A stretch of DNA of 64,000 nt from Alphaproteobacteria bacterium (lineage in GTDB: Bacteria; Pseudomonadota; Alphaproteobacteria; Micavibrionales; Micavibrionaceae): positions 1,984,001-2,048,000 of the forward strand of contig CP065008.1 in the NCBI GenBank assembly GCA_016699735.1, written 5' to 3'. Below, piece after piece: positions 24,200-33,177 of the stretch. The notes below the pieces were generated by a model. It searched no databases. It had not been told where the DNA came from and saw only the letters and a program-made list of their open reading frames with translations. Made by a program: the position numbers and the translations under genes. The number at the start of each line of letters is the position of its first letter. Position 1 is the first letter of the stretch.

Positions 24200-25504
24200 T
24201 TATTCTCTCTGACCATCCGCAGGCAGACGGAACACCGGACGGCTCCGGTCACGGTCGAAGACGGCGCCTTCAGTCTGCGCCCCGTCCAGAATTGTTCCTT
24301 CAAGAATAGCCCCCGTGAAATCGGCGTCCCGCAAATCGGCATCCCGCAAATCGGCAAAGGATAAATCGGCCCCGCGGAAAATCGCGTTCTTGAACTGCGC
24401 CCCCTTCATCTCTGCATAGCGCAACCGCGCCTGGGAAAAATCGCAGGGATGAAACTTGTTCATCGCCCCACCCGTCCCGATCAGAAGGGACGAACAATTC
24501 GCACCAATCATCTTCGCATGCGAAAGATTGGCTTCCTTGAACGAAGACCCGCGCAGATCGGCCCCCTCCATGTCGCAGTTGCGGAAATCCGATTGATCCA
24601 GAACCGCGCTCTGCAATTCAACCTTATAGAGGTTCATGCCGAAAAATTTTGTCTTAACGGCGCGCACCGCCGTCATCTTCTCCAGCTTGAGCGTACCGAG
24701 CTGCCGCATATCGACGTCGCTGAGGTCAAGTTGCTGCCCGCTCTCCCCAACAGTCCGCAGCCACATCCGGTGCTTTTCGATCAGCTTGGGCAAAGGTTCG
24801 GCCAGAGCGGTAATCGACGTGCCGATATTCTCATCCGTAATCGCCTCGGAAAAATCGACGCCCTTGCCCCTCAGCTCCTTAAGCTCAACCCCGACAAGAA
24901 TTGCGGATTTCATACTCGCGCCCGTCAACTGGGTGCCTGAAATCTGGGCGTTGCTCAAATTCGCCCCCTCCAGCTTCGCCCCGCGCAAATCGGCGCGGGA
25001 AATATTGACCCCCGCCATCATCGCATCCGAAAAATCAGCATTCGAGGCCATCGACCCGGTCAGCTTGGCGCCGCTCAGATTCGCCCCCCGGAAATTCACC
25101 ACGCGCCCGGTATTGAAATTCCCGTTTCGGGCCAAACCGCCCACGCGCAAATCCGCCGACTCGAGATCCGCCCCTTCGAGGTTCGCATTCTCGATCCGCG
25201 CCCCGCGCAGGTCTGAACGTGTAAAGACGGTTTTAAACAGATTGGAATTGCTGAGGTCGCAGGCGTAAAGACTGGCCTCCTGAAAACTGGTATGCGAAAG
25301 GTCCATCCGCTCCATGACGCAGCCCATAAAATTGGCTTGCCGAAGGTTCTTCGAGCGAAGGGATAATCCGGTGAGGTCAATATTGGACAGATGCGCCCGA
25401 CGCCCCCCGAGCCGCCCGTCCAGAAAACGGTTATGCAGCTCGACCATCGCATCCAGCTGGTCCTGCGAAATGGTCTCCATGCGGTGGTTTTCATGCTCTC
25501 TCAT
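24200..25504 (-). CDS. pentapeptide-repeat protein
   Basis: A 434-residue protein made largely of pentapeptide repeats, A(D/N)LXX, seen as two blocks: about residues 45-215 (for example GADLESADLRVGG, ISRADLRGAKLEGANLSNA) and about 290-425. These fold as a right-handed quadrilateral beta-helix. A non-repeat segment (about 225-290) separates the blocks. The N terminus METISQDQLDAMVELHNRFL is a helical cap with similar versions in other alphaproteobacteria. No signal peptide. Function unknown; DNA-gyrase mimicry as in Qnr/MfpA is possible but unsupported. The start could be ATG 25504 or ATG 25483. Confidence 0.85.
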   Translation of the reverse strand: MREHENHRMETISQDQLDAMVELHNRFLDGRLGGRRAHLSNIDLTGLSLRSKNLRQANFMGCVMERMDLSHTSFQEASLYACDLSNSNLFKTVFTRSDLRGARIENANLEGADLESADLRVGGLARNGNFNTGRVVNFRGANLSGAKLTGSMASNADFSDAMMAGVNISRADLRGAKLEGANLSNAQISGTQLTGASMKSAILVGVELKELRGKGVDFSEAITDENIGTSITALAEPLPKLIEKHRMWLRTVGESGQQLDLSDVDMRQLGTLKLEKMTAVRAVKTKFFGMNLYKVELQSAVLDQSDFRNCDMEGADLRGSSFKEANLSHAKMIGANCSSLLIGTGGAMNKFHPCDFSQARLRYAEMKGAQFKNAIFRGADLSFADLRDADLRDADFTGAILEGTILDGAQTEGAVFDRDRSRPVFRLPADGQRE

Positions 25505-25585
25505 GAATAAAAAAACCCGAAAATGCGCCAGAATACGGCTAAAGTATAGCACCCAAGCCCTTAACAAAATCCTAGGAAAAGAGCC

Positions 25586-26188
25586 TTAGCGGGTGGCCAG
25601 GAGAAGATTGAGGAAATTGCGGATTTCCGGGCTGGTCCAGCGGGCGTCCCCGCTGATTCGATACAAAAGTTGCCCCCGGCGGTTGATGATATAGGTAACG
25701 GGCAATTCCTTGATTTTAAGCGATTTTTGCAGCTGCCCCTCATAATCGTGATACCCGGCAATGCTCTCAACATCCAGTTTCCTAATATACCTGAGGAGAT
25801 CGTCGATCTCCTTTTGCGTATTCACGGAAACCGCGACCACACGGTATTCCCCGTTGCCGTAAGACTCCTGTAGCCGCAGCAGTTCAGGCAACTCCTTGAC
25901 GCAGGGCTTGCACCATGTCGCCCAGACATTAAGAATAATGAACTTGCCTTTGAAGTCCTCCTTGATATTTACGATTTTTGCTTTCGGACCCAAGACCGAA
26001 AAAGCCGGCAAATATTGTGCCTTGGGATATTTCATGAAGGAATGAAAGAGATGATAGACTTGAGCTTCGGCCTTTTTCAGGGAGTCCTCGTTGTTCTTGC
26101 ACACGCTTAAGGAAGCAATAATAAAAACGAACAAAAACCCTACGGGAAGGAAGTAACGGTGGACCCATCGGTCGGGGCGGTCAGACAT
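25586..26188 (-). CDS. TlpA/ResA-like membrane-anchored thioredoxin
   Basis: A 200-residue protein with an N-terminal membrane anchor (about residues 10-29, FLPVGFLFVFIIASLSVC) and a periplasmic thioredoxin fold. The redox motif is VWATWCKPCVKELPELLRL (about 90-108), with the cis-Pro region at KELPVTYIIN. It is the second TlpA-like protein in the window; unlike the first it is not linked to a cytochrome synthase. It is divergent from the LptM-like/lysA genes, a placement of a TlpA gene near lysA that I recall from other alphaproteobacteria. Confidence 0.88.
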   Translation of the reverse strand: MSDRPDRWVHRYFLPVGFLFVFIIASLSVCKNNEDSLKKAEAQVYHLFHSFMKYPKAQYLPAFSVLGPKAKIVNIKEDFKGKFIILNVWATWCKPCVKELPELLRLQESYGNGEYRVVAVSVNTQKEIDDLLRYIRKLDVESIAGYHDYEGQLQKSLKIKELPVTYIINRRGQLLYRISGDARWTSPEIRNFLNLLLATR

Positions 26189-26279
26189 AACAGGGCAACC
26201 GTATCACTTTAAAGGGTTTGGGGTTCCCTTTTGTTATAAACCGGGATAGAAAATAAGGAAACAACTGTGCGCCACGACC

Positions 26280-26483
26280 ATGAAAAAAATTTGCCCACGC
26301 CCTGCATCCTCGACCTTGCTCGTGCTTTCCCTGATCCTTTTGGCAGGATGCGGGATTAAGCCCAATCACGTCGATCCTCCCGAAGGCGCCGAAGAAAGCA
26401 CGTTCCCCAACGTCTATCCCAGCCCGCAGACCGACCCGCAGCCGGGCTTGGAGCAAAAAGATACGCTGACACAGGGAAAGTAG
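26280..26483 (+). CDS. LptM-like small lipoprotein
   Basis: A 67-residue lipoprotein: basic start MKKICPRP, hydrophobic core, and lipobox LLAGCGIK with lipidated Cys near residue 24. The short tail is polar and proline-rich. Its size, the C-G-x-K motif and its place directly before lysA (7-nt gap) match the LptM/YifL family, which in E. coli helps LptD mature in the outer membrane. The assignment rests on motif and position. Confidence 0.8.
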   Translation: MKKICPRPASSTLLVLSLILLAGCGIKPNHVDPPEGAEESTFPNVYPSPQTDPQPGLEQKDTLTQGK

Positions 26484-26490
26484 AACAGGC

Positions 26491-27768
26491 ATGACCGCGT
26501 TTCACGACAAAAAGGGAATCCTCCACGTCGAGGACATCCCGCTCCCCGAAATCGCACGGCAAGTCGGAACCCCCTGCTACGTCTACAGCGCCGCCTCGAT
26601 CCGCAGTCAGTATCATGCCTTGAAATCGGCTCTGGAAAAGGTATTCCCGCCGGAGCGTATGCCCGTCCTGTGCTACGCTTGCAAGGCCAACTCAAATATC
26701 GCCATTCTGCGCGTACTCCAGCAACTGGGCAGCGGCCTTGAGATCGTCTCAGAAGGGGAGCTGTTTCGCGGCATCGAAGCCGGGTTCAGGGGCGACCGCA
26801 TCATCTCCACCAGCTTCGGCAAGAACGAGCCGGAAATCCGCGCCTGTCTGGAAGCGGACATCCACCAGTTCATCATCGAATCCTGGGTCGAGCTTGAGCA
26901 GGTCAACCACTACGCCGCACAGTCCGGCAAGGAAACCGCAGTCCTCTTCCGCCTGAACCCGGATATTTCCGGCGGCGGGCACAGCAAAATCTCCACGGGC
27001 CGCAAAGAGCACAAATTCGGCAATACGGAAAACAAGATCATCGAAATGTACCGCCGCGCCGCAGGCATGAAATACGTCCGCCCGGTCGGCATCTCCGTCC
27101 ATATCGGATCGCAGGTGACGACGCTGGACTCCTTCCGCCCCGCTTACGAGGCGGTGGCCAATCTCGTCAAGCGCCTGCGTGCCGAAAAACTCACGGTCGA
27201 ACGGCTGGATATCGGCGGCGGGTTCCCGATCGCCTATACCAAAAACGACAATCTTCTGGACCTTGACGCGTTCGCGCAATGGGTAGCGGAGATTATTCTG
27301 CCCCTCAATACCGAAATCCAGCTTGAACCCGGCCGCTACATGGTCGGCAACGCCGGGGTTCTCCTCACCGAAACCCTCTACGTCAAGGAAACGGAAGACC
27401 GCAAGTTTCTGGTCCTTGATGCGGCCATGAACGACCTGATCCGTCCGGCCCTCTACGAGGCCCATCACGGCATTCGCCCCGTCCTTTCACGTACGGACAG
27501 AAAGATACAGGCCTACGACGTTGTCGGCCCGATCTGCGAAAGCGGTGATATTTTTGCCAAGCAAAGGGAAATACCGGAAGTCCGGCGCGGCGAACTGGTC
27601 GTAATCGAATCCGCAGGCGCCTATGGATTCTCAATGGCCTCCAACTACAACAGCCGCCCCCTGCCCGCAGAAGTTCTGGTCGATGGAAGCAATATGGCGG
27701 TAATCCGTAAACGCCAGACCCTGCACGACCTGACCCGAGGCGAAACCATCCCGGAATGGTTAAGGTGA
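26491..27768 (+). CDS. lysA: diaminopimelate decarboxylase
   Basis: A 425-residue PLP enzyme that decarboxylates meso-DAP to L-lysine. The PLP lysine sits in LCYACKANSNIAIL (about residue 61). The glycine-rich phosphate site is RLDIGGGFPIAYT. CESGDIFAKQREIP provides the Cys and Asp/Glu of the second active-site half. The length fits the family. It is coupled to the LptM-like gene upstream and followed by the TIGR02302 gene. Together with lysC it frames the lysine pathway. Confidence 0.97.
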   Translation: MTAFHDKKGILHVEDIPLPEIARQVGTPCYVYSAASIRSQYHALKSALEKVFPPERMPVLCYACKANSNIAILRVLQQLGSGLEIVSEGELFRGIEAGFRGDRIISTSFGKNEPEIRACLEADIHQFIIESWVELEQVNHYAAQSGKETAVLFRLNPDISGGGHSKISTGRKEHKFGNTENKIIEMYRRAAGMKYVRPVGISVHIGSQVTTLDSFRPAYEAVANLVKRLRAEKLTVERLDIGGGFPIAYTKNDNLLDLDAFAQWVAEIILPLNTEIQLEPGRYMVGNAGVLLTETLYVKETEDRKFLVLDAAMNDLIRPALYEAHHGIRPVLSRTDRKIQAYDVVGPICESGDIFAKQREIPEVRRGELVVIESAGAYGFSMASNYNSRPLPAEVLVDGSNMAVIRKRQTLHDLTRGETIPEWLR

Positions 27769-27840
27769 ATTAACCCTTTTTGGGCCTCAAGAGGCAGAAA
27801 ATAATAGGTCAGCCCGCGAAAACACGATATTCTGTAAGAT

Positions 27841-30117
27841 ATGCTCGATCCGCTGGATTCTGAAAACAAGCCCTTGCTCGACGCCCTCCATCGCGGCCGT
27901 CGCAAGGCATGGTTTGTCATCCTCATTGAACAATTAACTCTGCATTTCTGGCGCCCGGCTCTATGGGTATTACTTTTTCTGTCTTTATGGATTTTGGAGG
28001 TTCCCCAGTTTTTCGGTCTGAACGGACAGATCGCCGGATTGATCCTCTTTATCGGCGGCCTCGTCTACCTGTTCCGCCGCGACATCCTGACCATGCCCGT
28101 TCCCGACCCGGCCTCCGTCGATCTGCGCCTCGAAAAGAGCAGCCGCTTCCGTCGCGGCCAGATCAGAGCGCTCGAAGACCGCCTCGCCAACCCGCACAAA
28201 CGCGAAACCCGCGAACTCTGGGACAAGGGGCAAAAGCAAATGCTCTCCGCCCTCCCCGGCCTGCGGACGCCGGCCCCGCGTTCCTTTCTTGCCCGCCATG
28301 ACCCGAAGGCTCTCCGCTTTGCGGTGCTGCTTTTATTTGTCTCGGCCCTTCTGGTAGCCGGAACCGACTGGCAGCGCCGGATGTGGAACGGCCTTTTCCC
28401 CGTCACGCCCTCTTTCATCCTCTCGCAGGGTCGCAAGGACGAACTCTGGATCAAGCCCCCCGAATACACCGCGCAGCCGCAACTTCATATCAACGGCTCG
28501 TCTCTGGCCGAACCCGTGAAAATCCCCGAGGGCAGCGAAATCAAGGTGCGCGTCTTCAGTACGCTCGGCACACTGGCGCCGCCGCATCTGAGCATGGGCA
28601 AGACCTCCGCCCCCCTGAATCATCTCGGCGACGGCCTCTTCGGCTTCGAAACGAAGATCGAGCCGGGGACGGATATTACGGTTACGCAACTGCTGATGAC
28701 CCGCGCTGACTGGGACTATGAATTCATCATCGACCAGCCACCGACGATGAAATTCGAGGAAAAGAAAGAAGAGGAGAAGGCGGAAAAAGATCAAGACGAA
28801 AAATCCGCTGATGAAGGAAAGTCGGAACCCAGGGAAATGCCGTCGGACAAGAAAGCACAAGAAAATCCGCCGCCTGCGCCCTTAGTCGATGAATCCTTCC
28901 CGCCCCTGCCCGGCCCGGAACACCGCCAAGCCAAGAAAGAGGAAGACCAGCCCCCTTACGAAATCCTCCAGAACAAACAGATACGCTTCCCCTTCATCGT
29001 TCAGGATGACTACGCCGTCACCGACCTGACCATGACCATGCGCCTCGATGACATGGTCTCTGAGAAGCCGAGAGGGAAAAATGCCCATGAAGAACGGGTC
29101 GTCATGTCCGCCCCCGGCAAGGAATTGAAAGTCCAGCCGATTTACGATCTCACCGGACACACCTGGGCGGGCCTGCCTGTAATTTTCGAATTCAGCGTCA
29201 AGGACCACAAGGGACAGACCGCCAGCGTCGAACCCGTGAAAATGACCCTGCCGGAAAGGACGTTCAAACACCCGGTTGCCAAACTGCTGATCGCCCTTCG
29301 TAAAAAACTGGCCTGGTCAACCGGCCGCGATTTTAACGACATCGCCGCCAATCTGGAGGCCATATTACAGGCGCCCGATCTCTTCCATAACGACATGGTA
29401 GTCTATCTGGCGATCAAAACCGCCAGCGCCCGCCTGACCTACGCCAAAATCACGGAACCTGAAGAGGTCGAGAAAACCGCAACGGACCTCATCGCCCTTC
29501 TCTGGGAAACCGCTCTGAGCATCGAGGACGGCAACCTCTCCGTGGCCATGCGTGACCTGCGTCAGGCGCAGAAGGAACTCGAAGACGCCCTGCGCGACCC
29601 GAACACCAGCGAAGAGGAAATCGCCCGCCTGATGGACAATCTGCGCGAAAGCATGATGCAGTATTACATCGAACTCTCCCGCGAAATGGAAAAGCGGATG
29701 CAGGAGGGTGAGGAAACCCCTGAGATCAACCCCGACGAACTGGCAAAAATGATCAATCCCGAAAGACTCTCGGACATGATGGATCAGATGGAGTCCGAAT
29801 TGCAGTCAGGCAACCGCGACTCCGCCAAGGAACTCCTTTCCCAGTTGCAGAATATGCTCGACCTCATGGACCCATCCATGGATGCGCCCCTCCCGGAAGA
29901 TATGCAGATGGCGATGGAGGGAATCAACGAGTTGCAGCAGTTGATCGAAAGTCAGGAAAAACTGCGCGACCAGACCACCGAACAGGCCAACCGTCAGAAA
30001 TTCTCGCAAGGCACTTCCGAAGGCTTTGCCGAACCCCTTCCCTTGAATGAACAGGCGATGGAAGACCTCGGCCTTTCCGGTATGCCCCCCGCGCCGAACA
30101 ACACTCCTCCCCCGTAA
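27841..30117 (+). CDS. TIGR02302 family protein, N-terminal part (frame broken at 3' end)
   Basis: A 758-residue frame. Two membrane helices lie near residues 30-80, a third near 160-175, and then a large periplasmic beta-rich region. A Lys/Glu-rich stretch (about 300-345) and a long helical section (about 480-740) rich in Met, Gln and Glu follow. This layout and the ftsEX/lysA setting match TIGR02302, a large alphaproteobacterial envelope family of unknown function. The frame ends at TAA 30115-30117 just after NNTPPP, but the conserved C terminus continues in the -1 frame up to 30758. The gene is therefore frameshifted, or the sequence has lost one C in the CTCCCCCG run. Confidence 0.82.
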   Translation: MLDPLDSENKPLLDALHRGRRKAWFVILIEQLTLHFWRPALWVLLFLSLWILEVPQFFGLNGQIAGLILFIGGLVYLFRRDILTMPVPDPASVDLRLEKSSRFRRGQIRALEDRLANPHKRETRELWDKGQKQMLSALPGLRTPAPRSFLARHDPKALRFAVLLLFVSALLVAGTDWQRRMWNGLFPVTPSFILSQGRKDELWIKPPEYTAQPQLHINGSSLAEPVKIPEGSEIKVRVFSTLGTLAPPHLSMGKTSAPLNHLGDGLFGFETKIEPGTDITVTQLLMTRADWDYEFIIDQPPTMKFEEKKEEEKAEKDQDEKSADEGKSEPREMPSDKKAQENPPPAPLVDESFPPLPGPEHRQAKKEEDQPPYEILQNKQIRFPFIVQDDYAVTDLTMTMRLDDMVSEKPRGKNAHEERVVMSAPGKELKVQPIYDLTGHTWAGLPVIFEFSVKDHKGQTASVEPVKMTLPERTFKHPVAKLLIALRKKLAWSTGRDFNDIAANLEAILQAPDLFHNDMVVYLAIKTASARLTYAKITEPEEVEKTATDLIALLWETALSIEDGNLSVAMRDLRQAQKELEDALRDPNTSEEEIARLMDNLRESMMQYYIELSREMEKRMQEGEETPEINPDELAKMINPERLSDMMDQMESELQSGNRDSAKELLSQLQNMLDLMDPSMDAPLPEDMQMAMEGINELQQLIESQEKLRDQTTEQANRQKFSQGTSEGFAEPLPLNEQAMEDLGLSGMPPAPNNTPPP

Positions 30118-30758
30118 GTGCGGGACCATCCCAAGCGCCACCTCAGGCGCCGGACGAAAAACTGACGGGAGAAGTCATTCCGCCCGCGCCCGAACAGGAA
30201 GAAGCCATCGCCGACGGCCCGCCTGCGGATATCACCGGGGAAAACGCAGAATCGTCGCCCCCCTCAGACCCGTCGGACAGCCGCCCGAACAAGGCCGAGC
30301 AGGAAGCCCTGCGCTATATTCTCGGCAGCCTGATGCTGGAATCGGCTGAAAAGCTTGAGCAAGTGCCAGAAGGCATGGGCAAGGCCGAACTGGAGATGCG
30401 CGGTTCCTCTGATGAACTAGGACAAAATAAACCCGCAGAATCCATCCCGCATCAGGATCTGGCGATCAAATACCTGAAAGAAGCGCAGGAACAGCTGCAA
30501 AAAACCCTCTCTCAAAGGATGCAGCAGATGACCGGATTGGGCTTCAATGGGAATCAGAAGTATGATCCTCTGGGCCGCCCGTATGGGGGGGAGGAGGAGG
30601 GGAATGGCCCTCACCATGGTTCTCAGGTGAAGATTCCGGATGAGGCGGAGAAGAAGCGTGTGGAGGAGATTCTGAAAGAGCTTCGCCGCCGCTCGGGTGA
30701 GATGGAGCGCCCGCCGGAGGAGCGTGAGTACTATCGCCGCCTCCTGCGCCAGTTCTGA
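30118..30758 (+). pseudogene. TIGR02302 C-terminal part in the shifted frame
   Basis: In the frame one base behind the main ORF, reading runs without a stop from the C-rich tract near 30105 through VSAGPSQAPPQAPDEKL, EQEALRYILGSLMLESAEKL and EQLQKTLSQRMQQMTGLGF to YYRRLLRQF at 30758. LGRPYGG and the helical end are the conserved tail expected for TIGR02302. Inserting one base in the C-run would give one protein of about 972 residues. As it stands, the first in-frame ATG is 30333, which would give a 141-residue fragment. The last 215 nt are also read antisense by the convergent zinc-ribbon gene. Confidence 0.75.
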
Positions 30759-31587
30759 CCGCCAGCACGAACCGCACTGTGATATCCGCAGCCTTCCCGC
30801 GCACAGCCTCCGCCTCGGATGTACGCTCAAGGACAGACTCGAAGGCCATCGACTCCTCCGGCTCCATCTTCGGCTTGGGCGGCTCGATATACCAGTGCTC
30901 CATCACCTCATCGAACTGCGAGTGCAGGACGACCTCCATCATCGGCACGTCTTTGCTCTCTTTAGTCAGGTTGATAATATTCCCGCTCAATACAAACGCG
31001 CCTTTATTGTCTTCAAAAGCCTCCATCCGGTCGAAAACCAGCCCTTCACCGGGAACTGCCGACGAACGACCCATCAGGGCATAAGCCGCCGAAGCCGGAG
31101 GCCAGCTCCGCACGATCGGTCCCTGCAAGGAAATAAACAAAATAAGAAAAACAAGAAACACGGCCCCGGCAACCCCATACCCCGCAAGTACGTTCCGCAG
31201 CGGCGGCCTCTCGCGCACGACGGGAGGCGGAACAAAAACCTGCTCCTCCGGCAAAGGCTTGACGGCATCCGGTATTTCCTCAGTCGAGGGGGGGGCTGAC
31301 GCATGAAGCATATTTTCAAACGTGTCGAGACCGATTGGCCGCTCATCCTCCACTGAAGGCGGCAGCTCAGGGGGAGATTCCTGTAATTCTTCGGGCTCTG
31401 CAGAAAAGTCGGACAAATCCTCCTCGGGGAAAAACGCTCCTTCGCCACTCTCCTCACCCTCCGAACCGTCAGGTAAGGCAAACCAGACGTGCGAACAATC
31501 GGAGCATTGGACCTTGCGCCCCACGGCGCCAAGATCGTGCGGATAAACCTTGAATCGGCTTGCACAGTGGGGACAGGTGAGTATCAT
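30544..31587 (-). CDS. zinc-ribbon (MJ0042) and DUF3426 membrane protein
   Basis: A 347-residue protein. The N-terminal zinc ribbon has two Cys pairs (CPHCASRF and CSDCSHVWF, residues 4-30). An acidic Pro/Glu-rich linker follows, then one transmembrane helix (about 162-184, YGVAGAVFLVFLILFISLQG). A periplasmic DUF3426 domain has LSGNIINLTKESKDVPMMEV and ends near DITVRFVLAVRT. After that comes a low-complexity His/Pro/Ser tail of about 68 residues lying antisense to the TIGR02302 3' end. ATG 31587 starts exactly at the zinc ribbon; the longer upstream frame is spurious. Function unknown. Confidence 0.8.
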   Translation of the reverse strand: MILTCPHCASRFKVYPHDLGAVGRKVQCSDCSHVWFALPDGSEGEESGEGAFFPEEDLSDFSAEPEELQESPPELPPSVEDERPIGLDTFENMLHASAPPSTEEIPDAVKPLPEEQVFVPPPVVRERPPLRNVLAGYGVAGAVFLVFLILFISLQGPIVRSWPPASAAYALMGRSSAVPGEGLVFDRMEAFEDNKGAFVLSGNIINLTKESKDVPMMEVVLHSQFDEVMEHWYIEPPKPKMEPEESMAFESVLERTSEAEAVRGKAADITVRFVLAVRTGAGGGDSTHAPPAGAPSHPSGGEALSESPPHASSPPHPESSPENHGEGHSPPPPPHTGGPEDHTSDSH

Positions 31588-31687
31588 GGGCGCCAGATTC
31601 TTCTCAAATGAGCATAATTTTTGTAAATATAGTGTCTGTTCCCCCCGCGGGCAAGACAGACCGCCTCGAAAAGAGTACTGTAAGCCT

Positions 31688-32482
31688 ATGCAAAAATTAT
31701 TCCTGCACAATTTATTCCTAAAATTTTTACTCTTGGCGATTTTTATGGCATCGCCCGGAGAAACCCGGGCAGCAGAAAAAAATGAGCCGCAGCAACACTG
31801 CGCGGCAGCAGATAAAATATGCATTCTCCACGAAATTGAAAAACAGGCCGCGCTCCTTGAAAACAAAACCGAAAAGGACCAGACTCTGCGCGAACTGGCC
31901 AAGGCCTACGCCCGTGCGGGAAAAATTGAAGAGGCAACCGCCCTGATCCCCAAAATCATCACACCCGATACCCAGGCCATGACCATTCGCGGCATCGGCA
32001 TGGAACTCGCCGATCTTAAGTTAACGACAGAAAAACAGAACGCGGCCTTCATCACACTCCGCGCCGAAGCAGAGAAGATCAAACACCCACCCTCCTATGC
32101 CATCGCCCTGACCTACATCGCCATGGCACAGGCCTTCGCTGGCGATAACGAGGGCGCATGGAAAACCGCAGCGAGTATGGAAAACGCATCCCTGCGCCAC
32201 AAGGCATTTGGTGAAACCGCAGAAATTCAGGCAGAAAAGGGCGACTACGCCAATGCAAAAACCAGTCTCGGGAAAATCGACGACCCAGCCTATCGCAACA
32301 AGGCCACCCGCAACGTCTCGAAAATCCTTGCCGACCAGAGTCTTTATGAGCAATCTTACGATTCAGCCTCGCAAATCGCCAATCCATACCTCAGGGCGCT
32401 GGCCTTGCAGTATCTGGTGGATCGTCAGGACGGCAAAATCAAGCCGGGAGCAATCCCGCAGGAAACGGAAAACAGGCTGTGA
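31688..32482 (+). CDS. exported helical-repeat (TPR-like) protein
   Basis: A 264-residue protein with a signal peptide (LHNLFLKFLLLAIFMASPGETRAA, cleaved near 28). Helical pairs of TPR type follow (LRELAKAYARAGKIEEATAL, ALTYIAMAQAFAGDNEGAW, EIQAEKGDYANAKTSLGKI). Such repeats mediate protein contacts; here in the periplasm. The stop overlaps the ftsE GTG start (GTGA), so it is translationally coupled to ftsEX and could act in septal or envelope work. That role is inferred from position only. Confidence 0.75.
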   Translation: MQKLFLHNLFLKFLLLAIFMASPGETRAAEKNEPQQHCAAADKICILHEIEKQAALLENKTEKDQTLRELAKAYARAGKIEEATALIPKIITPDTQAMTIRGIGMELADLKLTTEKQNAAFITLRAEAEKIKHPPSYAIALTYIAMAQAFAGDNEGAWKTAASMENASLRHKAFGETAEIQAEKGDYANAKTSLGKIDDPAYRNKATRNVSKILADQSLYEQSYDSASQIANPYLRALALQYLVDRQDGKIKPGAIPQETENRL

Positions 32483-33177
32483 TAAAATTTGACAACGTAG
32501 GATTCCGTTATGAAACCGGCCCGGAAATCCTGAGCGACATCGGCTTTGAGTTAAAATCCGGCTCCTACCACTTCCTGACCGGGCCGAGCGGCGCCGGAAA
32601 ATCATCGCTGCTGAGCCTGATGTTCCTCGGCCACCGCCCAACACGCGGAAGCCTGTTTATGTTCGACAGTAACGTCGGCCTCCTCCCCCGCGAGCGCCTT
32701 TTCGAAATCCGCCAGAAAATCGGCATTGTCTTTCAGGATTACCGCCTGATGGATCATCTCTCCGCCTTCGATAACGTCGCCCTGCCGCTACGGATATTGA
32801 AGCGCCCGGAAAAAGAAATCCGCAACAACGTCACCGAGCTTCTCGACTGGGTCGGTTTGGGCGACAGCAAGGAACGCCTGCCCCCTACCCTGTCCGGCGG
32901 TCAGCAGCAGCGCATCGCCATCGCCCGGGCCATCATCGCCCGCCCGAAACTTCTTCTGGCCGACGAGCCGACCGGAAACCTCGACGACACCATCGGCTTC
33001 CGCCTGATGGGCCTCTTCGAGCAACTCAATAAAATGGGCACGACCATTGTCATCGCCACCCACAACACCCACATCATGGAACTCTACGCCCATCCGCGCC
33101 TTATACTTGAACACGGCCGCCTGACGCAGGAATCCCGGCAGGGACCGATAACGCAGAAGATCAGAAATGTCAGCTAG
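32479..33177 (+). CDS. ftsE: cell division ATP-binding protein FtsE
   Basis: A 232-residue ABC ATPase with Walker A GPSGAGKSSLL, signature LSGGQQQRIAIARAI and Walker B LLLADEPTGNLDD. The opening MIKFDNVGFRYETGPEIL and the tight link to ftsX identify it as FtsE. With FtsX it drives periplasmic peptidoglycan hydrolases at the septum. The GTG start overlaps the upstream gene's stop, and its end overlaps ftsX by 11 nt. Confidence 0.95.
   Translation: MIKFDNVGFRYETGPEILSDIGFELKSGSYHFLTGPSGAGKSSLLSLMFLGHRPTRGSLFMFDSNVGLLPRERLFEIRQKIGIVFQDYRLMDHLSAFDNVALPLRILKRPEKEIRNNVTELLDWVGLGDSKERLPPTLSGGQQQRIAIARAIIARPKLLLADEPTGNLDDTIGFRLMGLFEQLNKMGTTIVIATHNTHIMELYAHPRLILEHGRLTQESRQGPITQKIRNVS

Noticed and set aside
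24200..25504. Pentapeptide gene as a DNA-level repeat or CRISPR
   Set aside because: The periodicity is at the protein level (A-D/N-L-x-x) with divergent codons; there are no identical spaced DNA repeats.
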